Assembly: GCA_036625225.1 (NCBI GenBank) | Contig: JAZKUF010000005.1 | Span: 1-64,000 of the forward strand | DNA: 64,000 bases | From: Accumulibacter jenkinsii | GTDB taxonomy: Bacteria > Pseudomonadota > Gammaproteobacteria > Burkholderiales > Rhodocyclaceae | Reading direction: 5' to 3' | Shown: piece by piece, positions 42,188 to 50,968 of the stretch | Position numbering within the stretch: the first letter of the stretch is position 1 | Layout: every line of letters begins with the position of its first letter | Program-made: the position numbers and the translations under genes | Notes under the pieces: generated by a model | What the model saw: only the letters and a program-made list of their open reading frames with translations | What the model was told of the DNA's origin: nothing | Database searches by the model: none

Positions 42188-44623
42188 ATGAGCGGCCTAT
42201 ACGAAGGAACCACCACTGCCGGAGCCAATACAAAGGGCGCTAATACTGCGCTCGACGTCAACGCGGCGGTTCGCGTCAAGCAACTCGACGCGCGTGAGCA
42301 GTCCTTGACTGCAAGGGAGCACACGCTAAAGGAGCTCGAGCGACAGATCAAGGACCAGGCTACCTCACTTAAGGAACGTGAGGCGGAGGTCGAGGCTGCG
42401 GAGTCGAAGACCCAGCGCGACCTCGCCGATCTCGCGAAACGCCAGAAGCAGGTGGCAGAGACCGAGAGCTCCATTGAGGCGCGCGCTCGTGACTTGGCTC
42501 AGCGTGAGATCGAGGCGAGCGAAGGATTCGCCTCCAAGAACCGTGAAGCGCTCACCGCGCTCACGAAGACTCACGCGTCATTGCGCGCCCAGTCGGAGCG
42601 TCTGCAGTCCGAGTTGGATGCCGCCCGGATAAAGGGCATCGAAGACCTCGAGAAGCGGCTCGCCGATGAGCGACGAACCCGCACCGAGGCTCTCGACGCT
42701 GATATTCAAGCGGATCGCAAGCGTCACATCGCAAAGCTCGCTGCCGAGGGCGCAACGCAGGATGTGGCGCTTGCTGAACAGAGGGCGCGCTTCGCCAAGG
42801 AGCAGCAGACCGCGCTTGAGGAGATCGAGCGAGAGCGCGTTCGTCTTGCTGACCTGGAGGCCGAGCTTCGCCACAGGCTCGGCGACCTGCGCTGGAAGGA
42901 GGAGGACCTCGCGGGGTACCGCTCTGGCATCGACCGGTCCATTGAGGAGCGGTCTCGCGACCAAGTGGCGTCGTTGGAGCGCCAGTTGGACGCGCTGCGC
43001 GAGGACCACAGACGGGACCGTGACCTGGTCATCTCGCTCGAGTCTCAGTTGGCAGCGTCGCGCGACCTCCTGACCCGATTCGGAGACGACCCCGCCGAGA
43101 TCGAGAAGCGCATCGCGCAGCAGGCGAAGAAGATCAGCGACCTTGAAAAGGAGCTGCTCCGTCGTCCAAGCGCAACCGACAAGGAACTCTTGGTCACCCT
43201 GCAAGAGCAGGAGCGTGTCTGGGCGGCTGAACGAGACCGGTTGGTTCGTGAGATCACACAGCTCAAGGCTGAGCAGAGCCGCTGGCTGACCGGTGTCGCC
43301 GACCTCGAGCAGCAACGGGAACGACGCGAGGTGGCAGAGCGTCGGATCGAGGTGCTTGCTGGAGAGATGGAAAAGTACAGGGCGGACGTCGACCGGATGC
43401 GTGCGCTATATCAGAGCCCCGCAGAGCGGGCGGCACTGGTCGGGCGCATCGAGGATCCGTGGCGTACTGATTTCAAACGAGCCAAGGGCAGCACGCCGAG
43501 GGAACTCGACTGGCTCAACGATATCGTGGCCAAGTGCGAATACAGCGGCATGCGTTTCCCGAAGCGCCTGGTTCACGCTTTCCATACGTCGCTGAAGGCC
43601 GCAGAGCTATCACCACTGACACCACTGACGGTGCTCGCCGGCGTGAGCGGCACCGGAAAGTCGGAACTTCCTCGCCTTTACTCGCGTTTCGGTGGGCTTG
43701 GGTTCCTCTCACTCGCCGTCCAACCAAACTGGGACGGCCCGCAGTCGCTGTTCGGTTTCTTCAACTCGATCGACAACCAATTCAACGCAACAACGGTCCT
43801 GCGCGCGATGGTGCAGGCGCAGCATGACCCTGACCACGAGACCTACAAACACGGGCTCTCGGACCGCCTCCTGTTGGTTTTGCTCGACGAGATGAATCTC
43901 GCTCACGTTGAGCAGTACTTCAGTGACCTCCTTAGCCGCCTCGAGCAGCGTCGTGGGGAGAGCCGAGACGTCACGCTCGATATCGACCTCGGTTCCAGAG
44001 AGCCGCCGTACCAGTTGCGCCTTGGTCGGAATGTGCTCTGGGTGGGCACGATGAACGAGGACGAGACGACGAAGGCTCTCTCCGACAAGGTCATCGATCG
44101 CTCGAACCTGTTGTACTTTCCGCGTCCGCGCGAGCTTCACAGTCGTACGGAGGTTACCCTCGGTGCGGAGTCGCCGTTGCTGGCGGAGAGTGCGTGGCGC
44201 GAGTGGCTGCAGCTTCGGTCGCCGTTCACCTCGGACGAGCTCAAGCCCTTCAAGGATGGGCTTCAGGAGATCAACTCGCGGCTGGAATACGTCGGCCGCG
44301 CCCTCGGACACCGCGTCTGGCAGTCGGTTGAGTTCTACATAGCCAACCACCCCGAAGTGATCGACGCACGCGCGCGGAAGGACGAGGACGCGCTCCAGCG
44401 CGAGATGCGACGTGCCTACGAGGATCAGCTCGTCCTCAAGGTGATGCCGAAGCTTCGTGGCATCGAAACCTCCGGCAAGTCGAGAAACGAGACCCTCGAT
44501 CCGATCAAGAAGCAGCTCGCCGAGTTTGGCACAGGCTTGTCCAAGGACTTCGACATCGCGTGCCGCGTTGGACATGGTGCGTTCCTCTGGAACAGCGCGA
44601 CGTACCTGGAGAACGCTGAATGA
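42188..44623 (+). CDS. Coiled-coil McrB-like AAA+ NTPase
   Basis: 811 residues from MSGLYEGTTTAG, chosen for the AGGAG site upstream; longer frames run into the previous gene. Residues about 25-435 are a long charged coiled coil (LKELERQIKDQATSLKEREA and similar). The AAA+ domain lies at about 470-690: Walker A GVSGTGKS at 485-492, VQPNWDGPQSLFGFFN, Walker B LLVLLDEMNLAH, and GTMNEDETTKALSDKVIDR, the signature that marks the McrB/dynein-related branch. McrB hydrolyses GTP and drives DNA translocation with McrC. Its partner is probably the DUF2357-like protein encoded next (ATGA overlap), as in McrBC-like pairs. The coiled coil, instead of a DNA-recognition domain, is unusual. Confidence 0.88.
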   Translation: MSGLYEGTTTAGANTKGANTALDVNAAVRVKQLDAREQSLTAREHTLKELERQIKDQATSLKEREAEVEAAESKTQRDLADLAKRQKQVAETESSIEARARDLAQREIEASEGFASKNREALTALTKTHASLRAQSERLQSELDAARIKGIEDLEKRLADERRTRTEALDADIQADRKRHIAKLAAEGATQDVALAEQRARFAKEQQTALEEIERERVRLADLEAELRHRLGDLRWKEEDLAGYRSGIDRSIEERSRDQVASLERQLDALREDHRRDRDLVISLESQLAASRDLLTRFGDDPAEIEKRIAQQAKKISDLEKELLRRPSATDKELLVTLQEQERVWAAERDRLVREITQLKAEQSRWLTGVADLEQQRERREVAERRIEVLAGEMEKYRADVDRMRALYQSPAERAALVGRIEDPWRTDFKRAKGSTPRELDWLNDIVAKCEYSGMRFPKRLVHAFHTSLKAAELSPLTPLTVLAGVSGTGKSELPRLYSRFGGLGFLSLAVQPNWDGPQSLFGFFNSIDNQFNATTVLRAMVQAQHDPDHETYKHGLSDRLLLVLLDEMNLAHVEQYFSDLLSRLEQRRGESRDVTLDIDLGSREPPYQLRLGRNVLWVGTMNEDETTKALSDKVIDRSNLLYFPRPRELHSRTEVTLGAESPLLAESAWREWLQLRSPFTSDELKPFKDGLQEINSRLEYVGRALGHRVWQSVEFYIANHPEVIDARARKDEDALQREMRRAYEDQLVLKVMPKLRGIETSGKSRNETLDPIKKQLAEFGTGLSKDFDIACRVGHGAFLWNSATYLENAE

Positions 44624-47600
44624 AGAAGGTTCGCGCAGCCCGCGACCGCGCTGCTCCCAAGACGGCGGGGCCGCCGCCGCTCCCGGAGCTCGACGGATTG
44701 GACGCCCTTGCGGCGTCCGACGCGCCGACCGTGACGGCGGCTTGGTGGATATCCCTTCAGGTTTCGGAGCACGTCTTCTCAATGATCGCGCACGGCGATC
44801 CGCGCACTGGCGAACCCCTTTCGAGACCTCTAACGGAGATCCTTCGCGACGTTCGCCACGCGACCGCGACCGGAAGTCGACCGTTTCCCAGCGATCGCCT
44901 CCTCGGCGCCGCCGAGTTCGCCATCGACTCCCTGGAATACCTGCTCGACCGGCATCGACATCGAATCGTCAGGGTCCACCAGCAACTCCCGTTCCATCAG
45001 CTTCGCGAGGTCGACACGCGATCGATGGCGTGGCTCGCACGACAGCCCGGAAGGAACATCCGCGAGAAGCTCTCGGGCCGCACCCATGCGTTGGGCGCAA
45101 AGCGCGACGTGTCCGTCGACACGACCGAAAACCGGCTCCTCCGGTCGTTCGCCAAGCTCCTCGTTCAGCGCGCCAGCAATCGCCTGGAGAACAGGGACGC
45201 CTACGACGGCACGACCGAGGATGAAGAGCGCATACGTCGGCTGGAGGAGTGCGTTCGCCTCTGCGATGAGCGGATGAGACGGTCCGAGCTCGCCGATGTT
45301 CCGACGCTGACCCGACTGCAGCCGAACAATGTTCTATTGAATGACCCGCACTACTCGCGGGTGTTTCGCGCATGGAAGTGGCTGCGCGATGGTGAGGAAG
45401 CCTTGCGTGGCTCTTGGAAGGATGTCCTCCAGCGTACCCGCGTCCTTCTTTATTGGATGACGGCGGCACAACTTGTGACACGTGAGCGAGTGGTGGTCGC
45501 GGAGACGTTCGGGCGCGTCCTCACGGGGCGGGGCGATGAGCGACACATCGGCATCGAGGTGCTTGGTGCCGAGGCGGTTGGTGCGAACTGGTTCTTGAAC
45601 CCACCGCTTCACTTCTTGGTGCTGCCCACCGGGGGCAACAATGCGGTGTTCCGTATCCGCGTCGCGCTCGAGGGCGAGTACATCCTCGTACACGTCGCTT
45701 CGCTGGGCGGGAGAGGGCTCCTTGTTGATGAGTCGGTCGCTACGCTTGCCTTTGAGGTGCGGCCCACTTCGGAGCGTCTCCTGCCTCAGCGCGGGATTGG
45801 GATCGCCGTGGATGGCCTCGAGGTCTCAGTTCGAGGGACGGACCGCGGCTACGCCGACCTCGCGGGGCTGACGCCCCTCGCAACGCAGGTGGCTCTGCAG
45901 ATCCTCGAGCGTTGCGGCGGGAACCCCAATAACGAGCGCCAGGAGCACACCTCTGCTGAAGTGGGAGACGGCGCGCGCATCGGCATCGAGATTGGCACCG
46001 CGTCGCTGCATGTCGGCGCGCAACATAAACTGCCGCTGGTGTCGGCACCGTGGGCATTGGCTCTCGACCTGCCGGGGGACACGGGCGGCATCGAGTGGCT
46101 TGAAGGCCGTTCAGAACGAGAGATGGTCCTTGGTGCTGCCGGTCGGTCGCTGTGGAGCACCGGCGACATCTTGGATACGGACGGGAAGGCCGACGCAGGG
46201 ATGGTTGCCTTGGCAGCGGACCGCCTGCTGGGTAGCCTTGCGTCTGAGCTACAGATACCGACCGACGCACGGGTCGCCTATGCCGTCCCCGATGCAGTCG
46301 ATGAATTCTCGCAGCGCAGCCTGCGGAGCGCGTTCGGGGGGGCGTTCCATCGGCCGGTTCCGGTGTGGAGAAGCGTTGCGGCCGCGATGTCCTGGGCGTC
46401 GGAGGCGGGGAAGCGCGGCCCGCGCTCAGGAGAGTCGGTGGTCGTCGTCGACACGGAGTTTAGTGGCGTCTCGCTGACAGTGCTCACCGCCTGCCACGAC
46501 AAGAAGCTCGAGCAGGCACATCCGTCGTCACGCGGAATCTACTGGGAACGCAAGCCGCCACTTCCGCCCGACGAGCAGTTGGAGACGCTCGGTTGGCCGC
46601 GTGTACTTGGCTCCTACGCGCGGATGTTGGTGGAGCGTGAGCTGAGTTCGCAGGCTCCCGAGGTCCAAGAGCGCGTTGTCGAGGATCTCCTTCGCAGTGG
46701 CAAGATCGGTGCTCTCGTAGCGCGCGGCGGGTCGATCTTCGTGCAGGTGCCGTCGAGCCAGAGAACGATGCCCGACGTCGTGGAATTCTTTGAAGACCCC
46801 GCGTGGTTCGACGACGAGGTGGCGGGCTGGGGCCAACGACTGGATCAGAGCCTGCAGAACACGCTTGCACAACTCGACGGCCATCGGGTGCTGCTCATCG
46901 GTGGCCCCTGCTCCTACAGCCGGTTTCACCGCGGAACGCACTCCGGACAAATCAAGACGTTCGATGTGGCCAAGGGGTTCGGCTTACTCACACTAGATGC
47001 GATCGGCGTAGACGTCTTCTTTCACATCAATACGACTCGTGTTCCTCGTAATGTCACCCTAGTCCCCAGGCTTGCAGTTGAGTGCGACTTTGCAAGGGGG
47101 AAGAAGGGGCTGGAAGCTCGACAAGTCGCTCCTGTGCAGCAAGGCAAGTCGCGGCCGCACGTTCCATCGCTCGCGATATGGTTGCTACGGCGCACCTTCG
47201 TCATGCCTCAGGACTTGGCGCGTGGAGCCCATGAGTGCTTGCTCCGAATGGACACCGGCTCGCCGACTTGGCGTGAGTGGCTGCCCGAGCTGTCGCTGGA
47301 GGTCGTACGCGACGGGCACTTCGGCGAACTCCCCCTACTCGAGCGAGGCACGTTCGTCGACCCATTCCTCGGCGACGCCGTGCAATTCACAGTGCCGGAA
47401 CACCTCACGCTGGGACGCGGACATCGTTGGTTCTCTTTCCCGTTGCTCGTTGGTCGCCAGGGACGCCGCCCTGTCGCGTGGGAGGCGCGGTTGGACTCGC
47501 CCGCGTTCCCCCTCGACCACGACGTCCGGGCGCGGCTGCGGCTGTCATACCGGTACGGACTCGACAATAGCTATGAGCTCACCGTGGAGCCTGCGTTGCC

Positions 47601-48663
47601 GCATGATGCTCCATTCGCCAGAGTGGAAGCCAAGTGGATCAAGGGCGGCGAGATCGCCACCGCGTTGGTGGCGCGGGAGCCGTTGCCGCTCGAACGTAGG
47701 CCGTGGGATCGCGTGGGCACGGAGTCCTTCCTTAATGCCGCACGCTCCCTTCACCTGCATGATGAACGCAATGCGAAGCGCCTCTTCGCGCTGACGCGCG
47801 CATGCTGGTCGGAGGGGCGAAGCCTCGCAACAGCGCCAGCGGACGTGCACCGAATGTTCGACGGCTTCCGCGACCAATTGCTGAATGCGCTTCCGCCGAA
47901 GCTGAGCGTTCATGACATGCCACGTGCGCTCGAAATCCTCTCGTTGCTTCACGAGGACGCTCCGACTGAAGTCATCGGCTGGCTGCTCGAACTCGATGCG
48001 CCGGCTGGTGATGGGCGGATACCGGTGCCCCTTTATCGGAAGACGGCAGGCATGCTCGCCATGGTTGTCGGAGATGGTCAGGGTGAGCGTGTGGCTGTGC
48101 TTAACCGATTGCTCGATCATCTCCAGCGGCACGGCCACAGCAACACTTTCGACCCGCAGTTGACTGGTATCACCATGAGGGCGCTGGGCAACGCAGCGTG
48201 GAGACATCCAGGCTTCATCGGCTCACTGGCCTCCACACAGGACGGCGCCGCGCTCGTCATCGCTTCGTGTCGACGCTCGCTGAATGGTCTTCTTGCACGC
48301 ATTCCAGTTAAGGTTTCGTCCGATGAGGAGCGCCAGAAGATCTCGCGGCTTTACGGCACGCAGTTCCGGGATGCCTGTGAGTTGCTGCTGGTGCTGATGG
48401 CCGTCGCCCCATCGGCCCCAGTGGTTGCGCCGCTACGCGCCGGCTCTCCATCAGCCGACGGTTTCGCGAAAGTTGTTCGGCAGATAGACGCTCGGCTTTC
48501 CGCCCTTGAGGCCTTGCCCTCCTGGCGAGTACGCCTCGATGTGAATGTGCCACCAGCGCTTCATCGGATGTCGGCAGTAACATTCGCTCTGAATACGTAC
48601 CTTGTCGAGGGCTCGGGTGCGAATTTGGTACAGGTTGCTGGTGCTGAATTCGACGTCAGTTGA
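44620..48663 (+). CDS. Multidomain protein: DUF2357/McrC-partner-like, Hsp70/actin-like ATPase, cold-shock domain
   Basis: A 1347-residue protein starting in the ATGA overlap with the McrB-like gene. Residues about 90-290 carry DVSVDTTENRLLRSFAKLL and helical continuation typical of the DUF2357/McrC-partner N-terminus (yDTxENR box at 167-172). Residues about 454-770 form an Hsp70/actin-like ATPase: GIEIGTASLHV (phosphate-1 loop), VAYAVPDAVDEFSQRSL, SVAAAMSWA, VVVVDTEFSGVSLTVL (phosphate-2, normally DxGGGT) and VLLIGGPCSYSRF (adenosine motif). Residues 776-838 are a cold-shock OB domain: GQIKTFDVAKGFGLLT and DVFFHINTTRVP. The last 500 residues are helical with no named domain. I see no certain PD-(D/E)xK nuclease centre. 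Probably the effector or regulator half of an McrBC-like machine with a chaperone-type switch. Confidence 0.8.
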   Translation: MKKVRAARDRAAPKTAGPPPLPELDGLDALAASDAPTVTAAWWISLQVSEHVFSMIAHGDPRTGEPLSRPLTEILRDVRHATATGSRPFPSDRLLGAAEFAIDSLEYLLDRHRHRIVRVHQQLPFHQLREVDTRSMAWLARQPGRNIREKLSGRTHALGAKRDVSVDTTENRLLRSFAKLLVQRASNRLENRDAYDGTTEDEERIRRLEECVRLCDERMRRSELADVPTLTRLQPNNVLLNDPHYSRVFRAWKWLRDGEEALRGSWKDVLQRTRVLLYWMTAAQLVTRERVVVAETFGRVLTGRGDERHIGIEVLGAEAVGANWFLNPPLHFLVLPTGGNNAVFRIRVALEGEYILVHVASLGGRGLLVDESVATLAFEVRPTSERLLPQRGIGIAVDGLEVSVRGTDRGYADLAGLTPLATQVALQILERCGGNPNNERQEHTSAEVGDGARIGIEIGTASLHVGAQHKLPLVSAPWALALDLPGDTGGIEWLEGRSEREMVLGAAGRSLWSTGDILDTDGKADAGMVALAADRLLGSLASELQIPTDARVAYAVPDAVDEFSQRSLRSAFGGAFHRPVPVWRSVAAAMSWASEAGKRGPRSGESVVVVDTEFSGVSLTVLTACHDKKLEQAHPSSRGIYWERKPPLPPDEQLETLGWPRVLGSYARMLVERELSSQAPEVQERVVEDLLRSGKIGALVARGGSIFVQVPSSQRTMPDVVEFFEDPAWFDDEVAGWGQRLDQSLQNTLAQLDGHRVLLIGGPCSYSRFHRGTHSGQIKTFDVAKGFGLLTLDAIGVDVFFHINTTRVPRNVTLVPRLAVECDFARGKKGLEARQVAPVQQGKSRPHVPSLAIWLLRRTFVMPQDLARGAHECLLRMDTGSPTWREWLPELSLEVVRDGHFGELPLLERGTFVDPFLGDAVQFTVPEHLTLGRGHRWFSFPLLVGRQGRRPVAWEARLDSPAFPLDHDVRARLRLSYRYGLDNSYELTVEPALPHDAPFARVEAKWIKGGEIATALVAREPLPLERRPWDRVGTESFLNAARSLHLHDERNAKRLFALTRACWSEGRSLATAPADVHRMFDGFRDQLLNALPPKLSVHDMPRALEILSLLHEDAPTEVIGWLLELDAPAGDGRIPVPLYRKTAGMLAMVVGDGQGERVAVLNRLLDHLQRHGHSNTFDPQLTGITMRALGNAAWRHPGFIGSLASTQDGAALVIASCRRSLNGLLARIPVKVSSDEERQKISRLYGTQFRDACELLLVLMAVAPSAPVVAPLRAGSPSADGFAKVVRQIDARLSALEALPSWRVRLDVNVPPALHRMSAVTFALNTYLVEGSGANLVQVAGAEFDVS

Positions 48664-49451
48664 TTGCCAAATATCTGCCGTTCAGTTGGCATTTGCCTTG
48701 TGACTGCAAAGGCCGAACAGCGACGCCGTCGTCCGAGCCTCGTGGTCGGCAGGTATGTTATCAGAAAGCGGCCCTTGCTCATCAAAACATCATCAGGCCG
48801 TTTTGGTCGTTAGCAGAATTTCAAGGTGCCCGGTAGCCGCCGGCGACGTGAATGTTTCGGTGATCCACCAGGCCTATGGAAGTTCGGTAGCGTTATGCGG
48901 GCCAGCCGCGCGCGAGTGGCTCCGAGCGGGGGGCACCAGGCGCACCTGGGGTTCCGGCCTGACGGAACCTGTCTCGACGTCAAACAGATCAGCCCGTGAA
49001 ACAAGCGCAGGGCTTTTGCCATCAGCGTAACAAACTGTTTTATTGAGTCTTTTAGCTATTTTAAAAAATTGTTTCACGGCCCAGCGGCGTTCCAGAGGGC
49101 GAGAGCAGAAAATTCCCCTCCTCTGCCGCTTCACATAGTCATTATGGGGATAATGACTAAAAGTTGCGGCGAAGCGTTATATTTAAAACGTTAAACGTTC
49201 GTTAATAGACGATATTTCAGGTTCGTGGGGGGTGCCCTTGAGGATGGCGGGGTTGGTCTTTGCTTGGTGAGCCCTGTCATCAATAGCAGGCGCCCCAGTC
49301 GCCGCTATCAACAAGTTGTATTGGCGGTTTGCCTCTCCCGCAGCCATATTGAGATAAAGGTTTTTGAGCTTTGAAGTCCTGTCACCCAGATTCGACAGGG
49401 CCTGAAGCACGGCGGGGACGGTGGTCCAAAGCCACGGCGAAGGGGAAGAGC
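48664..49451. other. Intergenic region between the signalling operon and the eCIS block
   Basis: A weak stem TGCCAA/TTGGCA at 48665-48691 follows the operon stop and may end transcription. A 24-bp palindrome lies at 49136-49159. Two minus-strand frames (48874-49134 and 49183-49410) have no family; the second, from GTG (MLQALSNLGDRTSKLKNLYL), has a plausible composition and may be a small gene, but I cannot support it further. The strand of flanking genes is + on both sides. Confidence 0.4.
49136..49159. promoter_or_regulatory. 24-bp perfect palindrome (10-bp arms, GGGG spacer)
   Basis: TAGTCATTAT-GGGG-ATAATGACTA: both 10-bp arms are perfect reverse complements. The size and spacing are those of a dimeric regulator operator. 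It lies about 290 bp upstream of the paraoxonase-like gene that leads into the eCIS block. No regulator gene is adjacent. Confidence 0.55.
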
Positions 49452-50531
49452 ATGCAAATACTGAGCGTCAGGGGAGCCGCTGCGCCGGCAACCTCTCCCA
49501 CCTCTTGGCCCAAAAATCTCGCCATTCCCGGTCCGGAGGACTTTGTCATCGACCGGGCGGCCCACATTGCCTATCTCTCTTCACAGGACCGTAGCGGCTC
49601 CGAAGCGGTGATGGGTGGTCTGCTGCGTATGAAAGCAAACCGATGGGAGGTGCGCGGCAGCATCTACCAGATGGACCTGAACGACCCTGACCTGTCACTT
49701 TGGCAACTGGCCGACGACTTTCCCAAGAACAAGGGTTTCCATCCGGTGGGAATGGATCTGCACGTCAATCCCGATGGAAGCCGACGTTTGTTCATTGTGA
49801 ACTGGCCTGGCCCCAACCAGTACGCCGTCGAAATTTTCGACCTCGAGACCAACAGACTGCGGCATGTGCGCACGGTCGCGGGCAAGGCGCTGACCTGTCC
49901 GAACGACATTGCAGCCGTCGATGGCGAGCGCTTCTATGTCTCCAACTCGTTGTCTCTGCATCCCTCCCTGCAGCAGATGGAACAGCTGCTCGGTCTACCG
50001 ACGGGTACGGTCGTTTACCACGATCCGGACGAAGCGGAACTACAGGTCGTGGCGACCGGCATCACCTACGCTAATGGCATCGCACTTGACCGGCGCAGGG
50101 GCAGGATTTACGTCGCATCCTTCACAAACGGTCGCATTCTCGAGTTTTTCTGGGATCCACTCCAGCCAACCGCCCCCTTGCGGCGATGCAGCGCACTTAC
50201 GTTGGATTTCTTGCCCGACAACCTGGTCTGGGAAGACGAGAACACTCTTTGGGTAGCCGGTAGCCAGTTCTTAAGTGGCCTGTTCTTCATGCTCCAGTTG
50301 AGTGATCGCGCCCCCTCGTATGTCGCCAGAATTGCGCTTGCCAGCCCGGACCTGGTCGATCAGGAGCCCCTCAGTCGTGCGCGGCCAGAGATGATGTACC
50401 GCGATGATGGCGGCGAGATCCCGGCCTGCAGCGTCGCGGCCCCCTACGAATTGAACGGCGAGCGCCGGCTGATTATCGGTTCCTGCTTTGCCGATCACGC
50501 GCTCGTCTCCCTTACCTCGCCGGCTCCTTGA
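49452..50531 (+). CDS. Paraoxonase/arylesterase-like beta-propeller protein
   Basis: A 359-residue six-bladed propeller from MQILSVRGAAAPA, preceded by AAGGGGAAG. It follows the PON/arylesterase pattern closely: GPEDF (Glu29, Asp30), FHPVGMDLHVNPDGS, CPNDIAAVDGERFYVSN (Asn151), TGITYANGIALD (Asn208), DFLPDNLVWEDENTLWV (Asp256, Asn257). These are the positions that bind the two calcium ions in PON1. The PON1 His115/His134 dyad aligns with Val99 and Trp118, so the usual lactonase mechanism is doubtful. No signal peptide seen. Whether it is an eCIS cargo or a stand-alone hydrolase of quorum-signal-like lactones is open. Confidence 0.8.
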   Translation: MQILSVRGAAAPATSPTSWPKNLAIPGPEDFVIDRAAHIAYLSSQDRSGSEAVMGGLLRMKANRWEVRGSIYQMDLNDPDLSLWQLADDFPKNKGFHPVGMDLHVNPDGSRRLFIVNWPGPNQYAVEIFDLETNRLRHVRTVAGKALTCPNDIAAVDGERFYVSNSLSLHPSLQQMEQLLGLPTGTVVYHDPDEAELQVVATGITYANGIALDRRRGRIYVASFTNGRILEFFWDPLQPTAPLRRCSALTLDFLPDNLVWEDENTLWVAGSQFLSGLFFMLQLSDRAPSYVARIALASPDLVDQEPLSRARPEMMYRDDGGEIPACSVAAPYELNGERRLIIGSCFADHALVSLTSPAP

Positions 50532-50968
50532 TCCGCCCTCTGAAGCGACGGAAAGATAGCATGGACTTGCAAGCGAGGTGGCACCCAGCGTGCCGCCCAG
50601 CGACCGCAAGAACCCGTTGCGGGAGAGCGAGCACTTCCGCAGGCGGAACGTGCGGCCCCGTACAGGTGATCTCAACCGTTTTTTCACACGAAGATCGCGA
50701 GCATCTGCCTTGTCCATGGTGGCCAAAAAGCACCGAATTCTGGCGCAGCACTTGTTCCTTGTCCGAACAATGTTGGGGCCAACTCACGAAACGGGAAAAA
50801 ATCGTACGGTAGGCTTCTGACATTTTTGAGAGTGATGTCGCCGCCAAATTTTCGGCATGATCAAAAATCACCTGCCAGCCACAATCAAAACGAAAGTGGT
50901 TTTCGAAAAAGAGGGTTACTCGGCGTAGCGCTTCGCAGTGTGTTAACGAGCGGTTCGGGGAGAGGTCA
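50532..50968. other. Intergenic region upstream of the eCIS cluster
   Basis: About 437 bp without a supported gene. The eCIS promoter presumably lies here; I see no clear consensus. A purine-rich ribosome site precedes the ATPase ATG at 50969. Confidence 0.4.

Noticed and set aside
44620..48663. Calling the 1347-aa protein a plain McrC nuclease
   Set aside because: I could not find a confident PD-(D/E)xK centre, and the Hsp70-like and cold-shock segments dominate the recognisable part.
48663..48700. Rho-independent terminator after the signalling operon
   Set aside because: The TGCCAA/TTGGCA stem is short, has a 15-nt loop and no proper T-run, so I only mention it as weak.
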